The notes: generated by a model from the sequence alone, not told the origin. Positions 21,561-33,200 are shown, counted from the first letter of the stretch. The stretch is DNA of 64,000 nucleotides from Bettongia penicillata ogilbyi (GCA_023548195.1 JAJHZJ010000532.1:2181725-2245724), one strand, 5' to 3'. Translations and numbers: made by a program.

Positions 21561-22565
21561 CACTTTACTCCTAAAATTTCAAGATGAGAGTTGTGGCTAT
21601 CTCTCCAGCTCCTGTCTTACATAGGAACTTAATTGTTACACTATCAATTAAGGAAAATCAAGGCCCTGACTTTCACAGAGGCTCATAACTTGTTTCCCTC
21701 CTGCTGCTGAGGCAAGAACAGCATGGCCCTAGAGGTCGAGAGGCCAAGTTTAAGTCATTCAAAGGAAAGTGAAGAATTGAAGCTTGAATGATACTCAGTG
21801 ACACCACTCACATCCAAAGTACAAGGTTATTCAGCTAAGGAGAGAATGCAAACCCCAGCCTGCTCTTCTGGGCTTTCTGCTACCACCAATGTCTTGCCAT
21901 TTGCTCGTCTGTGTTAAGAAGATACTCCTTTAAGTCAGGTTTCCTTTATAGACCCAAACCAAACAGGCCAAGAACAGGGCTGGAGCACTGGTTTATAGCT
22001 GCAGATACCATTTTAATCTCTTTACATATATGTTCATGTCCCCTGACACCCTAGCATTTTCTTCAAGATGTATTTTTTTATTTTTCTTAAAAATAATATC
22101 ATTAGCTATATCTATATATCATTGGTTATATCATCTAAGTTTAATAAAAAGTGTGATCCTTCCCCCCAGAAGAATATTATACTATTGTAACTAAACAACA
22201 TCTGAAACAGATGCAAGGGAAAACCTAGACTTTTTTAGGAGGGAATCCCTCTGGACCACTGCCCAAGAGACAAAGCCCAGATGCAGACATAAAAATCCCA
22301 CAATGCCTTAAACTGGTATCATTAGGTATTGGATATATTACACCTTCTAAACTGTCCTTAATGGAAGATTGTTAACTTTTTCCCTGATAACTTTCTGTTG
22401 CCAAAAGACAAGGAAAAGATCGGACAAGTGATATTAAAAATATTTATATAGTCCTTTGTGGCTAAAAGTGATGTTATATGCATTTATATATGTTGTATAT
22501 ATATTCACATACATTATATTAAGAAATAGAGATACTTCTAATCAGATTATTTTGTCCCTTTGTAA
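21561..22565. other. Unique sequence
   Basis: No repeat or gene recognised. AT-rich at 22065-22150. Confidence 0.4.
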
Positions 22566-22830
22566 CTACAAAGGGCAACTAGGTGGTACAGTGGATAGAG
22601 TCCTGGGTTTAGAATTAGGAAGATTCATCTTCCTAAGTTCAAATCCAGTGTCAGACATGTACTACCTGGGTGACCCTGGGAAAGTCACTTCACCCTGTTT
22701 GTCTCAGTTTCCTCAGCTATAAAACAAACTGGAGAAGGAAATGGCAAATCACTCCAGCACCTTTGCCAAGAAAACTCCAAATGAGGTCATGAAGAGCTGG
22801 CCATGACTGAAAAAAACTGAACAATAACTG
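22566..22830 (+). mobile_element. MAR1-like SINE, plus strand
   Basis: Complete layout: head GGGCAACTAGGTGGTACAGT, core GGTGACCCTGGGAAAGTCAC, CTCAGTTTCCTCAGCTATAA, GGAGAAGGAAATGGCAAATC, and tail TTTGCCAAGAAAACTCCAAA. It ends in a CTGAACAATAAC-type tail. Confidence 0.9.
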
Positions 22831-23377
22831 CTAGTGACTCTGCGGATTGGATGTCAGTCAATCTCCAACTTACTTTATTATACAGACTTCTGCTTACTAT
22901 AGATCAGCCTTTTTGCAAACTTTCATCACTGCCATTAAAAAAAAAATCAAGACAGAAAACGGACCAAAAGTTGAGCTCAAGGTAACCAAGGGCGCGTCAT
23001 GCCAAATCTAGCTCTTAACAGCTTAACAGAAGTTAGCAAGGAGTGGGCAGTGCACACCCAATGTGATATGCTGAGCAGTTGGTCAGAAACAAACAGCCTC
23101 ATCTTACTTTATCTGATTCACATCATGAAATGTCTTTACAATTCTAAAAGATCCTAGGTTATTTTAATGAAAAATGTAGCACATTCTCTTACTCACTGTT
23201 TGCTATTTCTCTACAAAGCTCAATTCCTCCACTGTACAGACATCCTACTCAACAGTTACATTTATAAGATGCAATTTCACTGCTGGTAATTTTACATATT
23301 TGGCAAGATTTGATGTAGCATATATTTTTATGCATGAAATGTTGAATGCCTGCTGGAACTGCTCTGCACCAATTCCT
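22831..23377. other. Unique sequence
   Basis: Nothing recognised apart from a short A-run at 22940. Confidence 0.4.
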
Positions 23378-23378
23378 T

Positions 23379-23415
<37 letters not shown>

Positions 23416-23417
23416 GA
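23378..23417. repeat. (CTA)n trinucleotide repeat
   Basis: About 12-13 uninterrupted CTA units at the tail side of the following minus-strand SINE. It probably grew from the SINE tail. Confidence 0.95.
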
Positions 23418-23672
23418 TGTTCAATCATTTACTTGCGTCCAACTCCATATGACTTCATGGATTTGCCCATGGGATTTTCTTGGCAAATCTAGTGGAATGG
23501 TTTGCCATTTCCTTCTCCAATATGCCCCTATTTTACAAATGAGGGACTGAGACAAATAGGGTTAAGTGACTTGCCCAGGATCACAATGCTAGAAAAGGGT
23601 CTGGGGCCAGATATGAATTTAAGTCTTCTTGACCCTAAACCCGGTGCTCTATCCACTGCTCCACCTAGTTAC
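23415..23672 (-). mobile_element. MAR1-like SINE, minus strand, between trinucleotide tracts
   Basis: Reversed tail GTTCAATCATTTACTTGCGT, GGGATTTTCTTGGCAAATCT, GGTTTGCCATTTCCTTCTCC, core GTTAAGTGACTTGCCCAGGA, and reversed head CTATCCACTGCTCCACCTAG. Confidence 0.9.
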
Positions 23673-23746
23673 TGCTGCTGCTGCTGCCACCACCACCACC
23701 ACCACCACCATCACCAACACCACCACCACCACCACTACTACTACCA
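23673..23746. repeat. (CTG)n/(CCA)n compound trinucleotide repeat
   Basis: Five CTG units, then a run of CCA units with single-base variants (TCA, ACA), then CTA units. It begins where the SINE head ends. A His-rich frame across it (23502-23768) is a translation artefact. Confidence 0.95.
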
Positions 23747-23754
23747 GCTAGAAT

Positions 23755-24092
23755 GGGGACAATACTAGCACCTACCTCCCAGGGTTGTTGTGAGAATCAA
23801 ATGAGATAGTATTTGTAAAGTGCTTAGAGCAGAGCCTGTAAGTGCTGTATAAATGAGAGCTACTGTCATTTTTACTATAATATTTATACAGCACTATTTG
23901 CCGGGTACTTTTCTAAGTACTTTATCATTATCTCATTTGATCCTCAGGCAGATGAGGACATGGAGGCAAATGAAGGTTAAGTGACTTGCCCAGGGTCACA
24001 CAACTTATAAATGTCCAAGGCCAGACTTGAACTCAGGTCTTCCTAACTTCAGACCCAGCCCTCTATCCACTATACCACCAAGCTGCCCCTAC
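23755..24092. mobile_element. Two MIR-type halves in inverted orientation
   Basis: At 23755-23875 there is a plus-strand MIR 3' half (GTTGTTGTGAGAATCAAATG, AAGTGCTTAGAGCAGAGCCT). At 23880-24092 there is a minus-strand MIR (CGGGTACTTTTCTAAGTACT, TTAAGTGACTTGCCCAGGGT, and reversed head ACTATACCACCAAGCTGCCC). Confidence 0.85.
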
Positions 24093-24419
24093 CTTCTGAA
24101 CTGACATTCAGAAGGCTTTAACAATCAGAATACAACTGCAATTTCTTTAACGTGTGAAAAAATACTATTTTATCCTATCTGTCTTTGTAGGAAGGTCTTT
24201 CTTCCCCTGAACATATTTTCATTGGAATAGAGAGTTGCTGGTGAAACACTTCCCCAACCAAAGTAGTACCTTCTTCATCACTTAGACTCCTAGAGAGGTA
24301 CCTGGGGTGCTCCTGACTCCCAGACCAGCTTCTTACCCACTTGTCCCTTTCAGTAGTGAACCAGTCTCATTTAATGAGGACTACTGCTGTAGAAGATTCT
24401 AGGGTTGTACTGAGCAGTC
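24093..24419. other. Unique sequence
   Basis: No repeat or gene recognised. Confidence 0.4.
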
Positions 24420-24985
24420 CCCAATGTGTTGATTTCAGACTGAGAAGATCTTGGTCTGAGACCTGGCTCCCTGACACCTGCTAGCTGTTTGGCTTGAGCT
24501 TCAGCTTCCTCAACTATAAAATGGGTAGAATAGTATTTTTACACTCTACCTCACAGGATTGTGGTAAGAAATGTGTTCTTTCAACCACAAAATATGATAG
24601 GAATGAGCAGCTTGCACAAATCTTGAAAGTGTAATTTAGTATAGTTAGTCAAGCAGTCAAGAAGCGCTTATTACATGTGCTAAGTGCTGGAAATACAAAA
24701 ATAAAAGGAAGATGCCACCTTCGCCCTGAGAAAGTTTACATTCTACTATCCATTTCTCTGAAGGGTGGCATGGGATAGTGTATGGAGAGCCCATTGTGCG
24801 GTCAAAAAACCCTGGGCCCAAATCCTAGCTTTGATATATCCTAGCTGTGTGACTTGGATCAAGGCATGTAATATCTCAGGACCTCCAGTTAACAGACTAG
24901 TGGTTGATCCACATTGGTGAAGGGAGTTTTCAGACAGGGAGTTCCCTACATCGATGAAATCACAAGTGTGGACTAAATCTAAGTA
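24420..24985 (+). mobile_element. Degraded MIR-type SINEs and a dispersed repeat fragment
   Basis: 24420-24600: MIR-like text (GCTAGCTGTTTGGCTTGAGC). 24640-24745: the dispersed repeat also seen at 9.34 kb (GTTTACATTCTACTATCC). 24765-24985: MIR-related text with TAGCTGTGTGACTTGGATCA and a tail GGAGTTCCCTACATCGATGA. Confidence 0.55.
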
Positions 24986-25734
24986 TCTATAAAGAGTATT
25001 CTTAGGAAGCAGTCATGGAACTTAATATATGCTTTTATATGACAATTAAAATATTTTGAGACTTTTTCTTAATATGTTTTCTAAAAACATGTGAAAATAA
25101 TAGGATTCAAAGTAATTTATTAAATTAAGCAATTCTTCACAAGAAATCTTTAGAGTCAAAACAATTTTTTCCCCAAAAGGTCACTATAAAATAATTATCT
25201 AATTTGTAAAAGCCTCTCTGTTTCATATGTAATTGCAAATTAAAACCATAAAATAAAACCATAAAACCATAATTTGCTTTCCATTCACTATTACAGGACT
25301 TTTAAGATTATAGTATCTGTCATTTTTAATTCTTTACTTTAATGCTACTCGAAATTTCCACACCTAAGCTATGTCTTCATGACACTATATTCAGTCAAAA
25401 AAGATCAGTCAATTCAATAGAAAAAAAGGAGTAAAATCAGTTTTCTAGTATTCATGTAGACAAAAAAGACAATTTTTCCACTGGCCTAATTTCAGAAACG
25501 AAAAACAAAAAGTCCCATTCTCTAATGGTCAGGAAAAGGGCCTGCTGTAATTTATTTCTTTACACTCTGTGATGCAGTTACACTGGACTATTCTTTGGAG
25601 TCACATGTATTAGCTTCCCAAATAGGAATCAATAAATAATAAAATAATATTTTAAAAATAAATTATAAAAACAGTCTATCTTCAATCAGTCCCTCATGAC
25701 TACTCTTTCATATTTACTTTTTTATATACTTCTC
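24986..25734. other. Unique AT-rich sequence
   Basis: Strongly AT-rich, with several A/T runs near 25600-25680; no gene or named repeat recognised. Confidence 0.4.
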
Positions 25735-26830
25735 TTTAATGTCAAATTTCCTATTCAACTCCATGGGTTTTTCATTGAGAATGCTTGAAAGTCCTCTATT
25801 TCATTATATGTCCATTTTTTCCTGAAGGATTATATTCAGTTCAGCTGGGTAGGTAATTTAGTTGTAATCCTACCTCCTTTGCCTTCCAGAACATCATATT
25901 TTAACACAGAAGCTGCTAAATCGTACATGATCCTGACCATGGCTCCACAATTTTCGAACTGTTTCTTTGTGGATGCTTGTAATATATTCTTCTTCAGCTG
26001 GGAGGTCTGGAATTTGGCTATAATATTCCTGGGAGCTTTCATTTGAGGATGTCTTTTAGGAGTTGATCAATGGATTCTTTCAATTTCTATTTTATTCTCT
26101 GGGTTTAAGACATCAGGGCAGTTTTCCTTTATGATTCCTTGAAAAATGATGTCTGGGTTCTTTTTTTGATTATGGTTTTCAGGTAGCCCAGTAACTTTAA
26201 AATTATATCTTAAATTACTAAATCATATTATAAATATATTTAACAATTATAATTGTTATAAAATATATAAATTAAAATTTAAAAATGCACATTACAAATT
26301 ATTACCTCTCCAAAATTGTCAATTGTCTTGGTCAGTTGTTTTTCTGATGAAATAGTTTACTTTTTTTTCTATTTTTTTCATTCTGTTAACTTGTTTTGGT
26401 GTTGCTGGGTTTTGTTGGGGGTTTTTTGGCTCATGGAGTCATTACGCTCCACTTGCCCAATTTTAATTTTTAAGGAATTATTTTCTTCAATTAGCTTTTG
26501 TACCTCTTTTTCTATTTGATCAATTCTGCTTTTTAAGGAATTCTTTGCTTCAAAGAATTTTTGTGCCTCTTACTATCAACCAATTGTTTTTAAGATGTTA
26601 TTTTCTTCAGTATTTTTGTGCTTCTTTTACCAAGATGTTAATTCTCTTTTCATAATTTTCTTGTATCACTGTCATTTCTTTTCCCAATTTTTCCTTTAAC
26701 TCTTCTAGGAATTCTTGTTGGGCTTGGGTTCAATTGGCACTTTTCTTTGAGGCTTTGGTTGTAGCTGTTTTCACATTGTTGTCTTCCTCTGAGTTTATTT
26801 CTTGGTTTTCCCTGACGCTATAGTAATGTT
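25735..26830 (-). pseudogene. L1/HAL1 ORF1 remnant
   Basis: The RNA-binding C-terminal domain is recognisable (KAPRNIIAKFQ, ILQASTKKQFENC), as is the end (QLNIILQ-like). The N-terminal coiled coil shows only as repeated GAA/AAA-rich text on the minus strand. Frameshifts, stops and an AT insertion break it. Confidence 0.65.
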
Positions 26831-27365
26831 TGCTCGTTTTTCCAGTCTATTTCTTTACTTTAAACTTACTGTTAAAATTGGGCTCTGCTCACACAGACAT
26901 GGGGAGGTACTATCTCAGGCATCATATTGTTTTGTGCTGCTGTTTTCAGAGCTAGTTCTGGGGGTCTGCAAATTCTTGTGCTTCTAAAGTGGTATGACAC
27001 AGGGAGAGGTATCAGCATTGTTCTCCTGGTCCGTACTCTGGTCTTTACACAGTAAGAGCCCCTGATCCTCTCTAGCCACAAATGTTAGCATTCCTCTTGA
27101 GGGGGCCCCTGCTCCCTTGTGATGGGCCACAAATATTCCTCTCCACCCTGAAACTGCAACCTAGATCTGTTGATGGTTGATAGAGTTGTCTATTAGTGCC
27201 AGTTGCACCCAGTGCCGGCGAATGACCTCCTGTAATCTTTGTCTGACCAGTTGTCAGATTCTATTACCATCTCTGAGCTGAGAGCTGCCAAAACTGCTGC
27301 TACTGAACTGTTACAGTCACCTCCAAGACCCACCACTGGTGCTGATGCTGCATGAGCTGTGCTCT
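25735..27365 (-). mobile_element. Old L1/HAL1 5' half: 5' UTR and ORF1, minus strand
   Basis: On the minus strand the order is a CpG-poor 5' UTR (27365 to about 26850), a coiled-coil-coding region and the ORF1 C-terminal domain. The C-terminal part reads PRNIIAKFQTSQLKKNILQA at about 25982-26035, matching the ORF1 of the element at 51.4 kb. The ORF1 end is near 25735. About 100 bp of AT-rich text at 26190-26290 interrupts it. No ORF2 text follows, so it is either an ORF1-only (HAL1-like) element or an L1 that lost its 3' part. Confidence 0.7.
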
Positions 27366-27371
27366 GGGCCT

Positions 27372-27550
27372 GCGCCTACTAGCTTTGTTACTCTGGGCAA
27401 ATTATTTAACACATGGGGATGATAATAATAGCACTTACCTCCCAAGGCTGTGTAAGAATCAAATGTGATAATATAAGTAAAGTGCTTAGCACAGCACCTG
27501 GTATGTAGAAAGGCCTACCTAAATGTTAGCTGTTACTGCTATAATTATTT
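27372..27550 (+). mobile_element. MIR-type SINE 3' part, plus strand
   Basis: TTGTTACTCTGGGCAAATTA, GATGATAATAATAGCACTTA, GTAAAGTGCTTAGCACAGCA and CCTGGTATGTAGAAAGG. Confidence 0.8.
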
Positions 27551-28330
27551 TTTTAACTATTATCAGATTTAGTAACACACTTTATACTTTAATATTGAAG
27601 CTCACCCCATATCTTGCATGCTACTGAGGTTCTTGAACATACACCACTCCCACCACCTCTTCCACTTTCTATTACAGCTTACTCTTGTACCCGTGCTACT
27701 CAAAAGAACTCTAAGATCCCAATGTCTTCATGCTTGAGAATGAGCCATTTTCTCAATTTATGAAACTTATGTAATCAAGCTACACATTCATAAACATGCA
27801 CAAAGGAAGTCTTGGCACATATCTGTGTAAACATACACACACACACAATAATGTGATCAACTGATTTAGTTTGTGAGTTTACATTTGAGCAAATCTGTAT
27901 AGAATTCAATTTGAAAAGAAATAAAATACAACCTATTATTCCTCTTAGTTTGATTTTATAAACAAAATATCTTTACTTCATATGTAAGTATTCTCCACAT
28001 ATTTTTAAAGGGCCAAACAAAACACAGGCTTTCATTCCCTTCCACAAGTGATTGCTCTGTAAATGAATATTCCCTACACTATCCATTCCCAAACTAGTAG
28101 ATCTTTAGTGTTAGACTGGTATTTTCAGAAATGGTTTCAAGGCAGGGCTCTGAGGAGGTCTTTCCCAAAAGAATAAATGCCTGTGGCCTAATGGAATAGC
28201 TCTGGAGTGGCCCAAAATGCCTCTCTCAGGAGCTATGCTCATAGCCAGAGTTTCCACTGTGCCCTTCCCAGGACACCCCCCTTGTCACATACTGAGTCTT
28301 ATCCACTTCCATGCTGGTTGGATGATTTCT
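27551..28330. other. Unique sequence
   Basis: Nothing recognised apart from a short (AC)n at 27835-27850. Confidence 0.4.
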
Positions 28331-28334
28331 GTCC

Positions 28335-28500
28335 TTCGTCCTTGAAGAGGACCAAAATGACATCACTATATTACAGTCAAGTTACAGTGCATCCTACTGA
28401 TGCTGACCAGACCAGTGAGCTTGGAACGCTCTACCACAAATTGGGCACAAACAGTCCATGTGAATATTTAGCATAGATTCTCTAAATGTAATCATCTTGC
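28335..28500 (-). mobile_element. RTE-type LINE 3'-end fragment, minus strand
   Basis: CGTCCTTGAAGAGGACCAAA, AATGACATCACTATATTACA, CAGACCAGTGAGCTTGGAAC and AGTCCATGTGAATATTTAGC align in order with the 3' end of the RTE element at 36571-36740. It is a 5'-truncated copy of the same family. Confidence 0.8.
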
Positions 28501-28699
28501 ACACCTCCATGCACCAGAAGTAAGAATCACCAGTCTCCACTCTTAGCTTCTGCCTTCATCCAAATAGTTGCCTGAGGAGCCAACAGACTGTGGAAGGATC
28601 ATAGCAGATACTTTTCTCCAGGAAGCAAAAAAATAGCTTGACAGCCATTACATGACTAAAGATAGCTGGAAAAGCTAAGAAGTAATGCTTCTCCCAGTG

Positions 28700-29245
28700 A
28701 TAGTCATATGGACATATCTTTTCCACTTTCTGGGCCTCAGTTTCCTCACCCATGAAAATCAGCAAGTAAACGGAGGGCAGGACAGGATAGAAGGAAATGT
28801 GGTTGGTCTTTTGCAATGTGATTGTTATGGAAGTGTTTTGCATGGCTACACATGCGTGAATCACTTGCTTTCTCAATGAGGGTAAGTGGAGAGAGAGGAA
28901 GGGAGAGAATGTGGAACCCAAAGCTTTAAAGAAGAATGTTAAAATTGTTTTTGCATGCAACTGGGAAATAATATGTACAGGCAGTGGGGTACAGGAAAAT
29001 AGTGGGGAGGGGAATGGGAGAAAGGGGGTGTGACAGAAGGGAGGGCAGATGAGGGGAACTGGTGGTTGGGATGTATGCTCTCATGGGGTGAGGGAGGGGA
29101 GAGATGGGGAGAAAATTTGGAATTCAAAATCTTGTGGAAGTGAATGCTGAAAACTGAAAATAAATAAATTGGATAATAGAAAAAAATATCAGGCAAGTAT
29201 ATTAACTCTAAAGTTGGTTCTCACTGAAAAGCTCTATGATTCTAT
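28700..29245 (+). mobile_element. MIR-type SINE, plus strand, split by a HAL1 3' end
   Basis: Left part, to 28768: CTGGGCCTCAGTTTCCTCAC. Right part, 29188-29245: TCTAAAGTTGGTTCTCACTG and GCTCTATGATTCTATTA. They join in register across the insertion. Confidence 0.7.
28769..29187 (+). mobile_element. HAL1-type 3' end, 5'-truncated, plus strand
   Basis: It shares the order of blocks with the 3' UTR of the element at 51.4-54.2 kb: GGACAGGATAGAAGGAAATG, a purine-rich tract, GAGGGCAGATGAGGGGAAC, GGGGAGAAAATTTGGAATTC, then GAAAACTGAAAATAAATAAA. The flanks TCAGCAAGTA (from 28759) and TCAGGCAAGTA (from 29189) look like a target-site duplication. Confidence 0.75.
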
Positions 29246-29544
29246 TATATTCCCTGTTAATTATTAAGGAATTAGGAAGAGGATGAGGTGTCAGCAAAAG
29301 ACATAGAGGAAGGGCAGGTAAGAAAGGCCAGTGTCGGAATAGTACAGTGCCTCTGAAGCCAAGGCAAGAGAGAGCATCCCGTAGAAGGGGGTGTCGCAAG
29401 CTTCACGAAAGTCCAGAAGGATGAGGGCTGAACATGGCCACTGACTTGGTAATTAAGACAATGTTACTGGAGTGGTGGGAGTGGAAATCGTGGTTTCAAG
29501 TCTCATGGAACTGCCTGTCCTCCTTGGGACATGCACCAGCTTAC
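29246..29544. other. Unique or unassigned sequence
   Basis: The stretch near 29390-29460 (GTCCAGAAGGATGAGGGCTG) may belong to an old dispersed repeat, but I cannot assign it. Confidence 0.35.
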
Positions 29545-29860
29545 CAGAATCCTTCTAAAAATGGAGTGACCACAACAAAGCACAACCTGGCAATTGTTGT
29601 CTGGCCAGGGGAAGATACAACAGGACTCTTCCCTACCCCTTCTGAGGTATTATATTTCTGCTAATATGACCTAATGTGGAATTGGCACTTTTTTTTTTAT
29701 CATCCTACACACTTATTGAACTTGCTACCTACTAAAAGCTCCAGTTCTTTTTCAGACTTGGTGAGCCATATCACCTCTCTTTTACACTTCTACAGTTTTT
29801 TAGCTTTATTTTTTTGTTCGATTTTAAGTTCCAAGTTCTCTACCTCCCAACCCACTGCCT
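29545..29860 (-). mobile_element. L3/CR1-type LINE fragment, minus strand
   Basis: The plus strand carries AAAAATGGAGTGACCACAAC, then GGGAAGATACAACAGGACTC, then TTATTGAACTTGCTACCTAC with CTCCAGTTCTTTTTCAGAC. This is the CR1 3' region reversed. Confidence 0.6.
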
Positions 29861-30039
29861 ATACTAAAGAAGGCTACCATGACATACATGAGTCTATGTA
29901 AAACCATACTATGCAAACATCTGTTTCTCTGGGTGGGCAGCATCTTCCCATGGACTTCCTAGTTGATGTGAATATTTATAATACTCAGAATAGCTTAGTC
30001 ACCCAGTTATTCTCTGAACAATAGTGCCGTGACTATATC

Positions 30040-30630
30040 CCACTTTTGGTGACCTGTTCCTTTCACTCTTCATTATTTTATGCATCTTTCCACATTTTTT
30101 CTAAAATCAACCTCATCGTTTTATTAAATTCTCATAACTTCTTACAGCACAGCAGTCTTCCATGACAATCATACATCACAGCTTGTCAGCCATTCCCAAT
30201 AGATGAGCAGCCCCTCGGTGTCTAGTTCTTGGCCACCACAAAGAGAGCTGCGAGAAATATTTTAGAACACAAAGGTTCTTTTCCTTTTTCCCTGATCGCC
30301 TTGGGAAACAGACCCTTTTGCAAGGTCAAAGGCATATACAGTTTTATAACTCTTTGGGCATAATTCCTGATTGTTCTTCAAAAATGGTTGAATGATTCCA
30401 CAGTTCCACCAACAGTATATGAGCGTCCCAATTTTTCCGCATCCCTCCAACGTTTGTTATTTTCTGCTTCTAACCTTTTAGCCAGCCTGATAGGTGCAAG
30501 ATATCTCAAAGTTACTTTAATCTGCATTTTTCTAATTAATAATGATTTAGAGCATTTTTATATAACTATAGATGGCTTTGATTTCTACAGATGGTTTTTT
30601 AAACTTGATTTAGTTTTATTCCTTATAAAT
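30040..30630 (-). mobile_element. Old L1 ORF2 C-terminal fragment, minus strand
   Basis: The minus strand codes for TLIYCWWNCGIIQPFLKN near 30400, the L1 ORF2 C-terminal block, keeping Trp at the position where two other L1 copies in this window have a stop. Plus-strand text such as CTCTTTGGGCATAATTCCTG and TGATTTAGAGCATTTTTATA is the usual reversed L1 end. No 3' UTR is retained, and it is more diverged than the L1 at 60 kb. Confidence 0.8.
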
Positions 30631-30639
30631 TTCACATTC

Positions 30640-30765
30640 TTAGACTCAATCCATTTTATATCTATCCCACCAAAGTATTTTGGGATCTCAATTCTGTAAC
30701 TAAGCATATCTGTCATCCTTGCCAGCTTCATGTTGTCCACAGGTTTGATAAGCACACTGACAGGA
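30640..30765 (-). mobile_element. L3/CR1-type fragment
   Basis: Contains CTTCATGTTGTCCACAGGTTTGATAAGCACAC, where CTGCAAATTTGATAAGCATGC would be the CR1-like equivalent. Short and tentative. Confidence 0.4.
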
Positions 30766-31484
30766 ACAACATAATATCTTCTAATTTGGTTAGGACCAGT
30801 AGCATTATGATTGGGAGGTACCAGTCATATAGGCTTGTCTTGAAAAAAGTAAGAAAAACATTCTTGTGACTTAAGTGGTCGAGGGAGCAAAGACTCAAAG
30901 AATTGGCATAGCTTCTTGGTCTCTTAAGCCCTGTAAGCCCAGAGCACAAGTAATTAGAACTTTGTCGGTTAACAACATCCCACTGCCAAGCAAGTCAACA
31001 TCTTCTCACTAGGTATAATCTCATAGCAAATAGGGAGGTGAGGAGAGATGTGCCTTACTGAGCCAGTAGTCTATTCATGTTGAATATTCTTGTGCTATCC
31101 TTAAATAAAGTTCTTTTGTTAAAGGTCATGTTGGTCTACAAGTGTCTCATTTCCATCCATCTGGAGCCCGAACCACCAGACTCATCTGAATCAGGCCTGG
31201 CCTACAGCATTCATCAACTAAATCTTCATTCCAGTCACTGGCAGAAATGTTTGACAGAAGCGGGCAGAGAATGGAGGCACAGAGGAATAGAAATCTAGGG
31301 TTGGAAAGGATTTCGGAAGCCAACTAAGTCGAACCCATTTCTAAATAAGAATTCCTTTTACAACTCTCAAAAATGTTCATGTAAAAAAAATCTACTTAAA
31401 AATCAATAAGGAGAAACTGACTACCTCCTAAGGACATCCATTCTACTTTTGGAAAAGTCTAATTATTACACAGTTTTTACTTAT
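30766..31484. other. Unique sequence
   Basis: No repeat or gene recognised. Confidence 0.4.
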
Positions 31485-32860
31485 ATTCAGCCAAAATTTG
31501 TCTCCCTTCCACATGAATCCCTCCTAGTTCTGCACTTTGGAGGTTAAGCAGAGTTAGTTCAGATTTCCTTCAATGTAATGTTTCTTTGAAGGCTGAAAAC
31601 TGCTATCATGCTTCTCCCCACCCTCTAAGCCTTCTCTTTCCAGGCTGACCACCTCCAGTTCATTTGGCCAATCTCCCAGAGTATGTTTTCCAGTCTTCCG
31701 GTCACCTAGAGAGGTACCATCTTGTCAATGTTCTTTCTAAAACATGACACCCAGAACTGAAAACAAAATTGTAGCCATGGTCTAATCAACCAAATATAGT
31801 AGAACTATTACCTCCATGGTTCTGATCATCTTTTAATTAAATATTGATTTGAATTATTAATTAATTGGACTATTCAGCCCATCGGTGCTTTGACTTTTCG
31901 GCTGCACTGTTGATTTTCATTCAGCTTACAGTCCACAAAACATCCAGATTTTTTTTAAGAACCCTCATCTATCCATTCTTCCCTGAAACTACACTGATTA
32001 AGCTGGGGTTTTTTATACCCAAGTGCAGGCATTTATGTTCTTCCCTATTAAAATTCATTTTATTAGCTGTGGTCCCTCATTCTACCCTGTCAAAATCTTT
32101 TTTTGGCTACTGACTCTGTCATATAGAATATTCACTATTCCCTCTCCTCCTCACCAGGCCCCCTCCCTCCCTACCCCACAGATTGTCATCATCTGAAAAT
32201 TCAGTAAGCATACCACTAGTGCCTTCATTCAAGCACAGGAACACAGAAAGACCCCTGGAATATCCCACTGGAAACTTGCCCCCAAGCTGTCATTGTTCCA
32301 TCAATCAACATTCTTTTGACATGGTTGCTCAGTGATTATAGTGACTATACTACTATCTAGTCCATGTCCTTCTACTCTGTCCACAAGGCAATCATAGGAA
32401 ATTCTGTCAAATGCTTTGCTGAAATCCAGATATATGCATGGCATTTTGCTGATCTAGAAACTCCAAACAGGAAGTGAAGTTACTCTGGAAGGATCTGCTC
32501 TTAGTGAGACCATACCAATATTTATTGAACACCACTTTTCTAAAAATTCATAAGTTATTTTAATAATCCAACTTAGCAAGAAAGCGCTTCAAAAGTTCGT
32601 TGGCACAAAAGTTTGCAATCACTTTTTTGAAAACACAAAACCTCTTTTTTTTCCCATGATTCCTCCAAGATTACTAATAGTGGTTCAGCAATCACAGGCA
32701 CAAGTCCTCTCAGTATCCAGTAACGTAATTCCTCTATGCCCGATCTACTCTAACTTCTCACTTATCTTGAGTTCCACTTGTTCATCAACTTTATTTTAGC
32801 TTTGTCAATCTCTTCCATGACTTCCTTGCTCTGCTGACTTCAACGTAACTTTAAAAGCCC
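31485..32860 (-). mobile_element. L3/CR1-type LINE relic, minus strand
   Basis: About 1.4 kb of reversed CR1-clade text in the right order: AATTGTAGCCATGGTCTAAT, GCTTTGACTTTTCGGCTGCA, CTATTAAAATTCATTTTATT, AGACCCCTGGAATATCCCAC, AATGCTTTGCTGAAATCCAG, CCCATGATTCCTCCAAGATT and AGTGGTTCAGCAATCACAGG. It encodes the C-terminal part of a reverse transcriptase on the minus strand, but no long frame survives. This is the longest CR1-type relic in the window. Confidence 0.75.
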
Positions 32861-32959
32861 TTCTTGTTGTCTCTAAAGGTTTGTTTTTTAAATGAACAGA
32901 ACTGTAATGCTTTGAGGGGTTGAGGGTGGGGCAGAATTAATCCTGTTGTATACCTTTGC

Positions 32960-33200
32960 AAGGTGGCACCAGACCTTGAGTCAGGAAGACTCATCTTCAT
33001 GAGTTCAAATCTGGCCTCAGACACTTACTAGCTGTGTGACTCTGAGCAAGTCACTTCACCCACCCTCTTTGCCTCAGTTCCTTCATCTATAAAAATGAGC
33101 TAGAGAAGGGAACAACAAACCATCCAATATCTTTGCCAAGAAAATCCCAAACAGAGTCACAAAGGGTCGGACAATGCTGAAACAACTGAACAAAAATATG
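32960..33200 (+). mobile_element. MAR1-like SINE, plus strand
   Basis: Head truncated to GGTGGCACCAGACCTTGAGT; core AGCTGTGTGACTCTGAGCAA; tail TTTGCCAAGAAAATCCCAAA and AAAGGGTCGGACAATGCTGA. Confidence 0.85.

Noticed and set aside
23502..23768. His-rich frame that might look like a metal-binding protein
   Set aside because: The His run is the (CCA)n trinucleotide tract and the rest is a reversed SINE.
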